Shown in pieces: positions 57,438 to 64,000 of a stretch of 64,000 bases of DNA. The translations under genes and the position numbers were made by a program. The stretch's first letter is position 1; each line of letters begins with the position of its first letter. The notes under the pieces were generated by a model. It had not been told where the DNA came from, ran no database searches, and saw only the letters and a list, made by a program, of their open reading frames with translations. Source of the stretch: Citrobacter freundii (GTDB lineage: Bacteria > Pseudomonadota > Gammaproteobacteria > Enterobacterales > Enterobacteriaceae); the NCBI RefSeq assembly GCF_029717145.1, contig NZ_CP099222.1, positions 2,418,001 through 2,482,000 on the forward strand, given 5' to 3'.

Positions 57438-58756
57438 TGCTGCAGCCTCTCCAGATGTTTATCCGTCAGCACCACCTGCGACCGACGTTCACGAATATAC
57501 GCCACCGCCTGCTCAACGGTTGCCACATGGCCACATTGCAACAACCACGCCGCAACCACCATCGCACTGCGCGACAGCCCCAGCGCGCAGTGTACCAGTA
57601 CGGTCCCCTGCTCTTTATGTAGCGTTTCCAGCCGGTCTACCGCCTGTTGTAACTCGGCGTCGCTCGGGATCACCAGATCCAGCATCGGGACGCAAGCGTA
57701 GGCGCGCATGGAAGTAGCATGCCCGCGCGCAAATTCAAAGGTCAGGTCAAGTACCGCGTTTTGTTCAGGTATGCGGCGTGGAAAACTACCGAGATAGACG
57801 CCAGCGGTAATGTTGCTCAGCGGTGGCAGACGGCGGGTAAATCCGCGCATCGACAGCCACATCCCTACTCGCCAGGGCAGCGTCAGCCCATACACGGCAG
57901 GCGGCAGTCGCCCTTGTTCATCTTTGCCCGTGGTCGCCGCGCCGAATCCGCCGTAGCCATAGCTCACCATCAGCAACGATACAGCAGGCCACAGCAGCCA
58001 GGGCGTTAGCCATACGCTGGCAATAGTGCATAACGCGGCACCCGACAAATAACGACGCATCAGCCTTAAGCGCGCCGCATCCGGTTTGCGCCAGCACCAG
58101 CAACGTTTTTCCGGCACCATCCAGTCAATCAGCATGCCTGCCGCCAGCCCGGTAATGATATCGATAAAATGATGCTGCCAGGTGGTGAGTACCGACACGG
58201 CGATCAGCAAGAACCAACCGTCACATAACCTGCGCCAACCCCCACTGAGGTGATGACTGAAATGCCGCCACAGCAGCCAGCAGAGAATAATATGCAGCGA
58301 CGGGGACTGGTTATACGGCAAGTCGAACTGTTCAAGCTGAGCAAACAGCCAGCCTGCCGCACCGCTGACCTCCGGGCGCGTAAAGCTAAACTGGAGTGGA
58401 AACAGCAAAAAACCGACGCAGGCAATCACCGACGCCAGGAACAGACGCAGCACCAGCCGCCGCTGTTCAACGCGCGTGGTGCAGACAAACAGTGACAATC
58501 CGTAAAACAGATCCAGACTCCAGTACGGCAGAATAGTCCACGGAAGAAAGGGAATGGCGGACTCCCAGCCAAACACGATGCTGCCCACATTGTCATGCTG
58601 CGTGTCCTGCCAGGCAGTAAACTGATTGACCTTGCCATAGGTAAGAAAGAAAAAAGGCGCCAGCAGCATTAGCCAGCCCACCGCCTGTACCATCACCTTA
58701 CGGCGTTCAGCCCCCACGGCGCACCGCCAGCGAGACAGTGAAAATCCCCCACTCAT
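57413..58756 (-). CDS. ynbD: YnbD, PAP2 and dual-specificity phosphatase fusion
   Basis: 447 residues. The N-terminal membrane part has PAP2/inositolphosphotransferase-type motifs (SPSLHIIL near residue 155, HHFIDIITG near 195). The C-terminal part is a dual-specificity phosphatase with the CX5R signature [12 protein letters not shown]. Start choice is uncertain: the ATG at 58756 overlaps ynbC by 50 bp, and an ATG at 58693 after the overlap would give about 426 residues. It may dephosphorylate the phospholipid head group or a lipid phosphate made by the genes upstream. Confidence 0.85.
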   Translation of the reverse strand: MSGGFSLSRWRCAVGAERRKVMVQAVGWLMLLAPFFFLTYGKVNQFTAWQDTQHDNVGSIVFGWESAIPFLPWTILPYWSLDLFYGLSLFVCTTRVEQRRLVLRLFLASVIACVGFLLFPLQFSFTRPEVSGAAGWLFAQLEQFDLPYNQSPSLHIILCWLLWRHFSHHLSGGWRRLCDGWFLLIAVSVLTTWQHHFIDIITGLAAGMLIDWMVPEKRCWCWRKPDAARLRLMRRYLSGAALCTIASVWLTPWLLWPAVSLLMVSYGYGGFGAATTGKDEQGRLPPAVYGLTLPWRVGMWLSMRGFTRRLPPLSNITAGVYLGSFPRRIPEQNAVLDLTFEFARGHATSMRAYACVPMLDLVIPSDAELQQAVDRLETLHKEQGTVLVHCALGLSRSAMVVAAWLLQCGHVATVEQAVAYIRERRSQVVLTDKHLERLQQWQQKVTV

Positions 58757-60467
58757 CAATCAGCTGCGTGCACTTATCAAACCCGGCTTCCCGCACCAGC
58801 GCATCCATTTCCCCTTGCGTACGCACGCGCATCACCCAAGCTTTGCCATCTTTGTGACTGGTCAACGACCAGGCGATGGTTTTTAACTGCGGATGCCAGG
58901 GCTGCCCGGTGTAGATCAGCACGCCTCCAGGGGCAATCGCGTCAGCCAGCCCGGCGAGCGAATTACGTACCAGCGTATTTTCAGGGAAGAGTTCATATAA
59001 CCCAGAAACAATACCTAATGTGGGACGCGGTTCCAGCGACGCCAGCTGTTCGCGGTTGAAGGCATCGCCCTGCTCGAAGCGGGAAATTTCAGCCATACCG
59101 CGGCTGGCGATCATCTCACTGCCTTTCTTAACATTCAGTTCGCTGTAATCGCGCAGCAAAATTGAGTTGACCGCCGCTTCGCCTTCCAGTGCGTCAAGCA
59201 CATAGCGCCCGTGTCCGGCCGCGATATCCACTACATGCACTGCGGTTCCTTGCTCTGCCAGTTGCGCCACCGCCTGGCGGATCAGCATCTGCAAATGAAC
59301 CTTGCGCTGGCGGATCCCCTTCCAGCCCACGCTGTTCAGGTAGTTTTTGTCAATCAGCCGACCCAGCGCGCTGCCGCCCTGAGGCTGGTTGCGATAGACA
59401 TAATCCAACGTACTACCCGAATCAAAACCGGTCTCAAACCCCAGACGCACGCCCGTTGATTGCGTCCCGAGTAATTTCATCCCATAGCGCAGGCCACGAT
59501 AGGCAATATCGTCAAGCGAATACGGCGCAGGTCCGCCACTAAGCAGCCGCCAGCTATCTGCTCCGGGGCTCCAGCGGTCTTCATTACGGTAGTCAAAGCG
59601 CTGCGGCGGCATCGCGTACAGCGTGTCGATAAAATCACGCATTTTGTCGAACGCCAGATGCCGGTCTTTTTCACCCAGTGTGTCGTGATAAAAGCCCGGC
59701 AACACGTGCAGTTCCTTGAGTGGACTTCTGAGGCGTTGGTAAAAATCAATTTGCGGCTGGCGATGGACCACAAAATCATCCCCGGAAACCAACAGCTGTA
59801 CAGGCAGAGTAATGGCGCTGGCATCGCTGACAATACGCTCCGCCGTTTTATAGAGATCGAGCAGGATGTTCACCGCAATCGCCCGGGTGATCTGTTTATC
59901 CTGGTTGAAACTCGCCACGCGCTCAGGATCGTGCGTCAGGTATTTGCCCTTGACGTAGGAGTTGACGAAAAACAGGCCGCGCAGGCGATGCATTAAGGCC
60001 AGCCCCGGACGGGCAAACGGTACGTACAGTTTGACTTTGAACGCCGGGGACGCCAGCACCAGCCCACGAATGGAAGGCGCATAATCATGAGCCCAGGTCG
60101 CTGCCAGCACCGCACCCACGCTTTGCGCCACCACCACCACATCTTCCATTGCAGCCTGGCTGTCAGCAGCGGCAAAGCGCACGAACTCGTCGACATCCTG
60201 CACCGAACGTGCAAGCGACGGGCTATATCCGCGCGGTCCTGGCGACTGCCCGTGGCCGCGCGCATCCCAGGCATAGAACGCGGTGTCCGGCATCGCAAGC
60301 TCATCGACAATGTGTTGCAAACGCCCGGAATGTTCGTGTCCGCGATGAAACAGGACAATCACTTTTGGCACAGGACCTGCTGCTAATGCCGGCCAGTGGC
60401 GGAAAAACAGCGCGGTGTTGTCGCTGGTCAAAAATGGACGTTCATCGGGCACTCGAATGTTAGTCAT
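58707..60467 (-). CDS. ynbC: YnbC, alpha/beta hydrolase and methyltransferase fusion
   Basis: 586 residues. The N-terminal ~300 residues are a monoacylglycerol-lipase-like hydrolase with nucleophile in [14 protein letters not shown], acid in [11 protein letters not shown] and His in [10 protein letters not shown]. The C-terminal ~280 residues are a class I methyltransferase with motif [17 protein letters not shown]. The start at 60467 ([13 protein letters not shown]) overlaps the acyltransferase stop by eight bases and gives the E. coli length. No substrate is known; the hydrolase half suggests an acyl lipid. Confidence 0.9.
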   Translation of the reverse strand: MTNIRVPDERPFLTSDNTALFFRHWPALAAGPVPKVIVLFHRGHEHSGRLQHIVDELAMPDTAFYAWDARGHGQSPGPRGYSPSLARSVQDVDEFVRFAAADSQAAMEDVVVVAQSVGAVLAATWAHDYAPSIRGLVLASPAFKVKLYVPFARPGLALMHRLRGLFFVNSYVKGKYLTHDPERVASFNQDKQITRAIAVNILLDLYKTAERIVSDASAITLPVQLLVSGDDFVVHRQPQIDFYQRLRSPLKELHVLPGFYHDTLGEKDRHLAFDKMRDFIDTLYAMPPQRFDYRNEDRWSPGADSWRLLSGGPAPYSLDDIAYRGLRYGMKLLGTQSTGVRLGFETGFDSGSTLDYVYRNQPQGGSALGRLIDKNYLNSVGWKGIRQRKVHLQMLIRQAVAQLAEQGTAVHVVDIAAGHGRYVLDALEGEAAVNSILLRDYSELNVKKGSEMIASRGMAEISRFEQGDAFNREQLASLEPRPTLGIVSGLYELFPENTLVRNSLAGLADAIAPGGVLIYTGQPWHPQLKTIAWSLTSHKDGKAWVMRVRTQGEMDALVREAGFDKCTQLIDEWGIFTVSLAVRRGG

Positions 60468-61101
60468 GAGGGTGCGGTCCTGTAGTTTGTTGCTGTAGCA
60501 GCACCAGCTGCTGTCTGAGATCGTCCATAAAAACGCGCTTATCGCTCTGCGCGACCAACGGTCTGCCAATGTTGACGTCAATAAACAGCGGCAGAGGAAT
60601 ACGATTCCCCTTCGCCATCACGTGTTCCGTTCCGCGCAGCCAGACGGGAATAATCGGTACCGACGGCATACGCTGACTGAGGTGCCAGATGCCGGATTTC
60701 AGTGGTGCCAGTATTCCCGGTTCGCCGCGGGTACCTTCAGGGAAAAGGATCAAGATCTTGCCGTCGCGTAAGGCCTGTTCACACTGTGCGAGCGGGTCAG
60801 CTTCGCCGCCCTTACGCGTAATCGGAATAATGTTGAGAATATTAAGCGCAAACCAGGCCATCCATTTATTACGCAGAAAATAGTCAGCGGCGGCCACCGG
60901 ATGGATGGCCCCCTGACGGCGCAGCGCAAACAGCGACAGCAGCGCAAAAACATCCATATGACTGTTGTGATTCGCGACCACAATCGCCGGCCCCTGCTGC
61001 GGCAAGCGATCCCGGTGCCTGACGCGCAGCCCAAGCCACAGCCAAATTACCGGCCAGACGATGCACAGCGTAAACAGCGTTCGTAGCAATGTGTTGATCA
61101 T
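60460..61101 (-). CDS. PlsC-like 1-acyl-glycerol-3-phosphate acyltransferase within the ynb operon
   Basis: 213 residues. The HX4D motif is in VVANHNSHMDVFALL near residue 44, and the second motif in ILFPEGTRGEPG near 118. One N-terminal membrane helix (LLRTLFTLCIVWPVIWLWLG) anchors it. It should acylate a lysophosphatidate or similar glycerol lipid at the inner membrane. It begins three bases after ynbB and overlaps ynbC, so it belongs to the operon. As far as I recall it is absent from E. coli K-12 ynbABCD. Confidence 0.85.
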   Translation of the reverse strand: MINTLLRTLFTLCIVWPVIWLWLGLRVRHRDRLPQQGPAIVVANHNSHMDVFALLSLFALRRQGAIHPVAAADYFLRNKWMAWFALNILNIIPITRKGGEADPLAQCEQALRDGKILILFPEGTRGEPGILAPLKSGIWHLSQRMPSVPIIPVWLRGTEHVMAKGNRIPLPLFIDVNIGRPLVAQSDKRVFMDDLRQQLVLLQQQTTGPHPHD

Positions 61102-61104
61102 ACG

Positions 61105-62022
61105 TTAATAGTAAAAATAGCGAATGAAGTGGAAAAATACCGGGGCGGTGAAGATCAGCGAGTCCAGCCGGTCGAGAATACCGCCGTGACCTGGCAACAG
61201 TGTACCGCTGTCTTTCACGCCAATATCGCGCTTAATGGCCGACATCACCACATCGCCACAGAAGCCGCTGATGCCGATAATAAGCCCTGCCAGCATCGCC
61301 ATCGGTATGCTTAACGGTGTCATGAGCGGGCCCAGCACCGCCGCCGCAAGCGTGGTGGTTACCACGCCGCCAACCAGTCCCGCCAGGGTCTTATTGGGGC
61401 TTACCTTGGGGATCACCTTGATACGGCCCATTGATTTTCCCCACAGGTACTGGGCAATATCGTTGAATTCCGTTAAGCCGACGAGGAACAGCACCAGCAG
61501 TGCCCCGGTCTGCTTGCCGTCATCAGGGAGCACCAGCAAAAACGCCACGTGGCTGAACGCAAACACGGTGGTCATCAAGCTCCAGTGATGCTGGGAGGCG
61601 TAGCGTAAAAATCCCTGCGTATCGCCAGCAATCACCATGCGCACCGGCAAGAATAAGAACGCATACACCGGAATAAACACCACGAACATGCCGTACCAGT
61701 TGATACCAATCAGCCAGTAGTTAATGGGGATCGCAATAAACATCCACAACAGCGGCATACGGTCGGTCTGGCGCGATGGGGCCAGCGTTAAAAACTCTTT
61801 TAACGCCATAAAGCTCACCAGCGCGAAGAAGGTCAACGCCAGCCAGGGCGGGCTTAAGATAGCCAGTGAAAACAGTACAATGATCACCCACCAGGTGCGA
61901 ATACGCAGCGTCAACTCACGCCAGTCTTTACCCGGCCGACGCCACACCAGCAGACCGTTTGCCAGTGTCGCTATCACCAGCAGGGCAAAAATCACCGCCA
62001 GCGATTTTTCCAGCAGCATCAT
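61105..62022 (-). CDS. ynbB: YnbB, CdsA-paralogue CTP:phosphatidate cytidylyltransferase
   Basis: 305 residues with eight or so membrane helices and the CdsA signature SAIKRDIGVKDSGTLLPGHG followed by GILDRLDS near the C-terminus. It makes CDP-diacylglycerol from phosphatidate and CTP. I recall reports that E. coli YnbB supplies this precursor for the glycolipid MPIase. The start overlaps the ynbA stop (ATGA). It is intact and separate from the essential cdsA. Confidence 0.92.
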   Translation of the reverse strand: MMLLEKSLAVIFALLVIATLANGLLVWRRPGKDWRELTLRIRTWWVIIVLFSLAILSPPWLALTFFALVSFMALKEFLTLAPSRQTDRMPLLWMFIAIPINYWLIGINWYGMFVVFIPVYAFLFLPVRMVIAGDTQGFLRYASQHHWSLMTTVFAFSHVAFLLVLPDDGKQTGALLVLFLVGLTEFNDIAQYLWGKSMGRIKVIPKVSPNKTLAGLVGGVVTTTLAAAVLGPLMTPLSIPMAMLAGLIIGISGFCGDVVMSAIKRDIGVKDSGTLLPGHGGILDRLDSLIFTAPVFFHFIRYFYY

Positions 62023-62624
62023 TTCGCCCCCTCGTCACGTAATGCGCTCTTACAGCGGTTAACGATAGTCCACAGCAGCAATAGCGTGGCAATGCCCCAA
62101 ATAACGTTATTCCACTGCGCCACCTGCGGCCACAGCGCCAGCACCAGCCCCCATGTACCGAACACCAGTGCCCTGTCGCTTTTGCCGAACGGTCCGGCAT
62201 AGCTGCGCACGCCATTGATGGTTTGCGCCAGCACACCGCAGAATTCCGTCATCAGAGCACAAAACAGCATAACCAGTACCAGCAGCGCATTACTGCCGGA
62301 AAGCAGCATAAACGGCAGATACAACGCGAGATCGGAGAGAATATCCCCGGTTTCATTGAGAATAGCGCCCAAGCGGGATTGTTGGTTACATTCACGCGCC
62401 AGCATGCCGTCCAGCGCATTGAGCGCCATGCGTATAAATAAAACGATGGGTAAAAGAATGAAAAGTTTAGGTTCAGGGAAGATAAACAGCACAGCACCAG
62501 TGATAAAAGAAAGCGCCATCGCGGCCAGTGTGACGTGATTGGCGGTGACGCTTTTTTTATCTAACCAGAACATGAGCGGGCGTAAAAGCGCCTGGAAAGC
62601 AGGCTTTATCTGATAAAGCGTCAT
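62019..62624 (-). CDS. ynbA: YnbA, CDP-alcohol phosphatidyltransferase-like protein with altered active site
   Basis: 201 residues, first gene of the operon. The start at 62624 (MTLYQIKPAFQALLRP) is chosen by length and by the AAGGAG site; a GTG and an ATG lie just upstream. The family motif D-x2-D-G-x2-A-R-x8-G-x3-D-x3-D reads NALDGMLARE...GAILNETGD here, so the first and third aspartates are Asn while the second and fourth remain. The aspartates bind the metal pair and activate the alcohol. As far as I remember, E. coli YnbA has the same Asn residues. Confidence 0.88.
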   Translation of the reverse strand: MTLYQIKPAFQALLRPLMFWLDKKSVTANHVTLAAMALSFITGAVLFIFPEPKLFILLPIVLFIRMALNALDGMLARECNQQSRLGAILNETGDILSDLALYLPFMLLSGSNALLVLVMLFCALMTEFCGVLAQTINGVRSYAGPFGKSDRALVFGTWGLVLALWPQVAQWNNVIWGIATLLLLWTIVNRCKSALRDEGAK

Positions 62625-62730
62625 CATCACTCCTTGATAATTTATTGATGCAATTATAGTGGATTAATTAACCATTACCTGCCTGATACTTGCCATTATT
62701 TCAAAATGAGATTTAATAAACATATGTTGA

Positions 62731-63054
62731 TTACTTTTTCAACCACTTCCCGTTAATGCCCTGGACGTACTCCCCCGGTTTAGCGCGCGCCACCAGTTTT
62801 TGTCCGGCCATTTTTGCCACTTCATCAACAGGAATATTGTTACTCTCAGCCAGTTGCTGGTAGCTGGCGCTACGCGCCTTGTTTATCTCACTCACCAGCG
62901 TCTGGGTCTCAGCATCGGTTTGCAATGCCACAAGGTAGCCATTGAGCGTTTCACCCACCCGCCCCTGGGTTCTGGCTTCATTCAGGGTCAGCGCAAACGC
63001 ATTGGCGCTCAGTAAACTCAGGAGCAACAGGGTCACTTTAAGCGTTTTTTTCAT
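62731..63054 (-). CDS. ydbL: YdbL, periplasmic DUF1318 protein
   Basis: 107 residues with a signal peptide (MKKTLKVTLLLLSLLSANAF). It matches E. coli YdbL, including the C-terminal ARAKPGEYVQGINGKW. It is described as an assisting factor for the YdbH-YnbE pair. The start at 63054 overlaps the C-terminal coding end of ynbE region closely (8 bp before its stop). A longer frame from 63075 lacks support. Confidence 0.93.
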   Translation of the reverse strand: MKKTLKVTLLLLSLLSANAFALTLNEARTQGRVGETLNGYLVALQTDAETQTLVSEINKARSASYQQLAESNNIPVDEVAKMAGQKLVARAKPGEYVQGINGKWLKK

Positions 63055-63061
63055 CGTCACC

Positions 63062-63253
63062 TCAGAATAAATCACTGCGTGATTTCAACAGGCTCTCGAC
63101 GTCTTTATCGACTTTAATATGGATCTCATGCTCGATTTTGACGTTCATATTGATGGTGATGGGCTCTTTCGGCGCCGCGACTTCAATACGCGGGGTGCAA
63201 CCTACCAGCAAAGATGACGCCAGCAGTCCCAGCATGGCCGCAATAGTTTTCAT
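63062..63253 (-). CDS. ynbE: YnbE, outer-membrane lipoprotein
   Basis: 63-residue lipoprotein with lipobox LLVGC (Cys19), followed by TPRIEVAAPKEPITINMNVK as in E. coli YnbE. It partners YdbH: together they are thought to form an envelope-spanning beta structure for phospholipid transport between the membranes. The start overlaps the ydbH stop by four bases. Confidence 0.93.
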   Translation of the reverse strand: MKTIAAMLGLLASSLLVGCTPRIEVAAPKEPITINMNVKIEHEIHIKVDKDVESLLKSRSDLF

Positions 63254-64000
63254 TGTTGTTCCTCACATTCCTTGCCTTCCAGGCAATGGGTTTCTGGCAG
63301 CGCTGCATTTTGCTCAAGCCATGCCTGTAAATTGTCGCCAAAACGCAAACTGCGCCATAACGTAAAGACGTTTTCTTCATGGGTGTAATTCAAATTCACC
63401 GTCCCGACTTTGCCATCTACCCGGCTATTGCCGGTGACGGCTGCCTGCATGGTTAATACGCCAAGGTTATCAAGATTTATTTTCGTCCAGGAATGGGTGA
63501 TTTCCATATAACGCAGCCAGTTTATCGCCGCACCGGCCGCCATATTGTCTTTGACCACCGCATCCGCCGTGTCTTTATCGATGCGCAACGTCATCGGCCC
63601 AGGGTTGGTCAACCAACCGTCTTTGATAATCCATTTTTCATTGTTTAACCAGAGCGGCAATGCGCCGCTGACCGGCCCGGACATGGCAAACTGTTTGGGA
63701 TTAACCGCGCTAATCAACTCGCTGGACGAGATATTCTGCACCCGCACTAATGCCGGATCGTGTTGTGGCATACGCAGTTGCTGCATCACTACCTTGCCGC
63801 CCAGCAAATCGGCGCTAACATCGCTCAACAGTAAGGGATTATCTTCGCTCCAGGGATAGCCGCCTTGCAGATCCGCGGTGATATTTTTCACCGTGACCTG
63901 GTTCACCACCTCTGCAATACGCAATGAAATCGGCCCGCGCGTGCCCAGTTGCCATGATCCTTCGCTAAAACGAAACGGCAGCACAAAATCGACGCCATTA
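63250..64000 (-). CDS. ydbH: YdbH, AsmA-like inter-membrane lipid transport protein, C-terminal part
   Basis: The last ~249 codons of YdbH; the gene continues past the window edge (E. coli YdbH has about 880 residues). It contains the beta-rich repeats of AsmA-like proteins (DNPLLLSDVSADLLGGKVVM, then NPGPMTLRIDKDTADAVVKD) and ends EGKECEEQQ. With TamB and YhdP, YdbH supports phospholipid movement to the outer membrane. It forms an operon with ynbE and ydbL. Confidence 0.93.
   Translation of the reverse strand, partial: NGVDFVLPFRFSEGSWQLGTRGPISLRIAEVVNQVTVKNITADLQGGYPWSEDNPLLLSDVSADLLGGKVVMQQLRMPQHDPALVRVQNISSSELISAVNPKQFAMSGPVSGALPLWLNNEKWIIKDGWLTNPGPMTLRIDKDTADAVVKDNMAAGAAINWLRYMEITHSWTKINLDNLGVLTMQAAVTGNSRVDGKVGTVNLNYTHEENVFTLWRSLRFGDNLQAWLEQNAALPETHCLEGKECEEQQ

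Overview
The window is enterobacterial chromosome, most like Citrobacter (freundii-type). About 50 kb follows the E. coli/Salmonella order around rlhA-sutR-ydcO, ydcL-tehBA-ydcK-rimL, ydcH-opgD-ydcJ, ydcI-trg, cybB, aldA-ydcF-hrpA-azoR, ynbABCD and ydbL-ynbE-ydbH, and the proteins are close in length and sequence to their E. coli counterparts. Genes E. coli lacks at this place (a family II pyrophosphatase, a periplasmic-type racemase, frmRA, umuDC, a five-gene envelope operon, a sugar operon, an acyltransferase inside the ynb operon) argue against E. coli itself. The genus call is an inference from gene content.

Layout. 1-20.0 kb is conserved backbone: an rRNA-modifying enzyme, a BenE-type transporter, an AraC regulator beside a DMT exporter broken by a nonsense codon, tellurite resistance tehAB, rimL, a racemase, osmoregulated-glucan gene opgD, ydcJ, a Mn-pyrophosphatase, ydcI, chemoreceptor trg and the formaldehyde genes frmRA. 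From about 21.15 to 33.04 kb an AT-rich island splits the SOS mutagenesis operon: the 3' part of umuC lies on its left and the 5' part of umuD, with its LexA box, on its right. The island carries a tviB-like fragment, an intimin/ZirT/SinH-type inverse autotransporter followed by two secreted Ig-like/lectin-like proteins, decayed copies of the same families, two LuxR/FimZ-class regulator genes (one lacking its DNA-binding domain, one divergent) and two nearly identical inverted IS3-family elements that cut a TPR gene, a secreted-protein gene and umuD.

33.5-39.5 kb is a tightly coupled leftward operon: a MscS-type channel, two Omp85-like barrels without POTRA domains, another outer-membrane barrel and a DUF4056 protein. 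39.8-51.9 kb holds a DMT exporter, cybB, a six-gene sugar catabolic operon (aldolase, PfkB kinase, RbsD/FucU-like protein, MFS porter, Gfo/Idh/MocA dehydrogenase, TIM-barrel isomerase) with a divergent AraC regulator, an esterase, aldA and ydcF. 52-64 kb holds hrpA, azoR, the ynb phospholipid-type operon (CDP-alcohol transferase, CdsA paralogue, PlsC-like acyltransferase, hydrolase-methyltransferase, PAP2-phosphatase, small membrane protein), and ydbL-ynbE-ydbH, the last cut by the window edge.

The most promising material for something undescribed is the MscS/Omp85/DUF4056 operon, the extended ynb lipid operon with its altered CDP-alcohol transferase motif, the unassigned sugar pathway beside aldA, and the inverse-autotransporter island with its repeated TTCCTA regulatory boxes and an SOS promoter that reads into a transposase.
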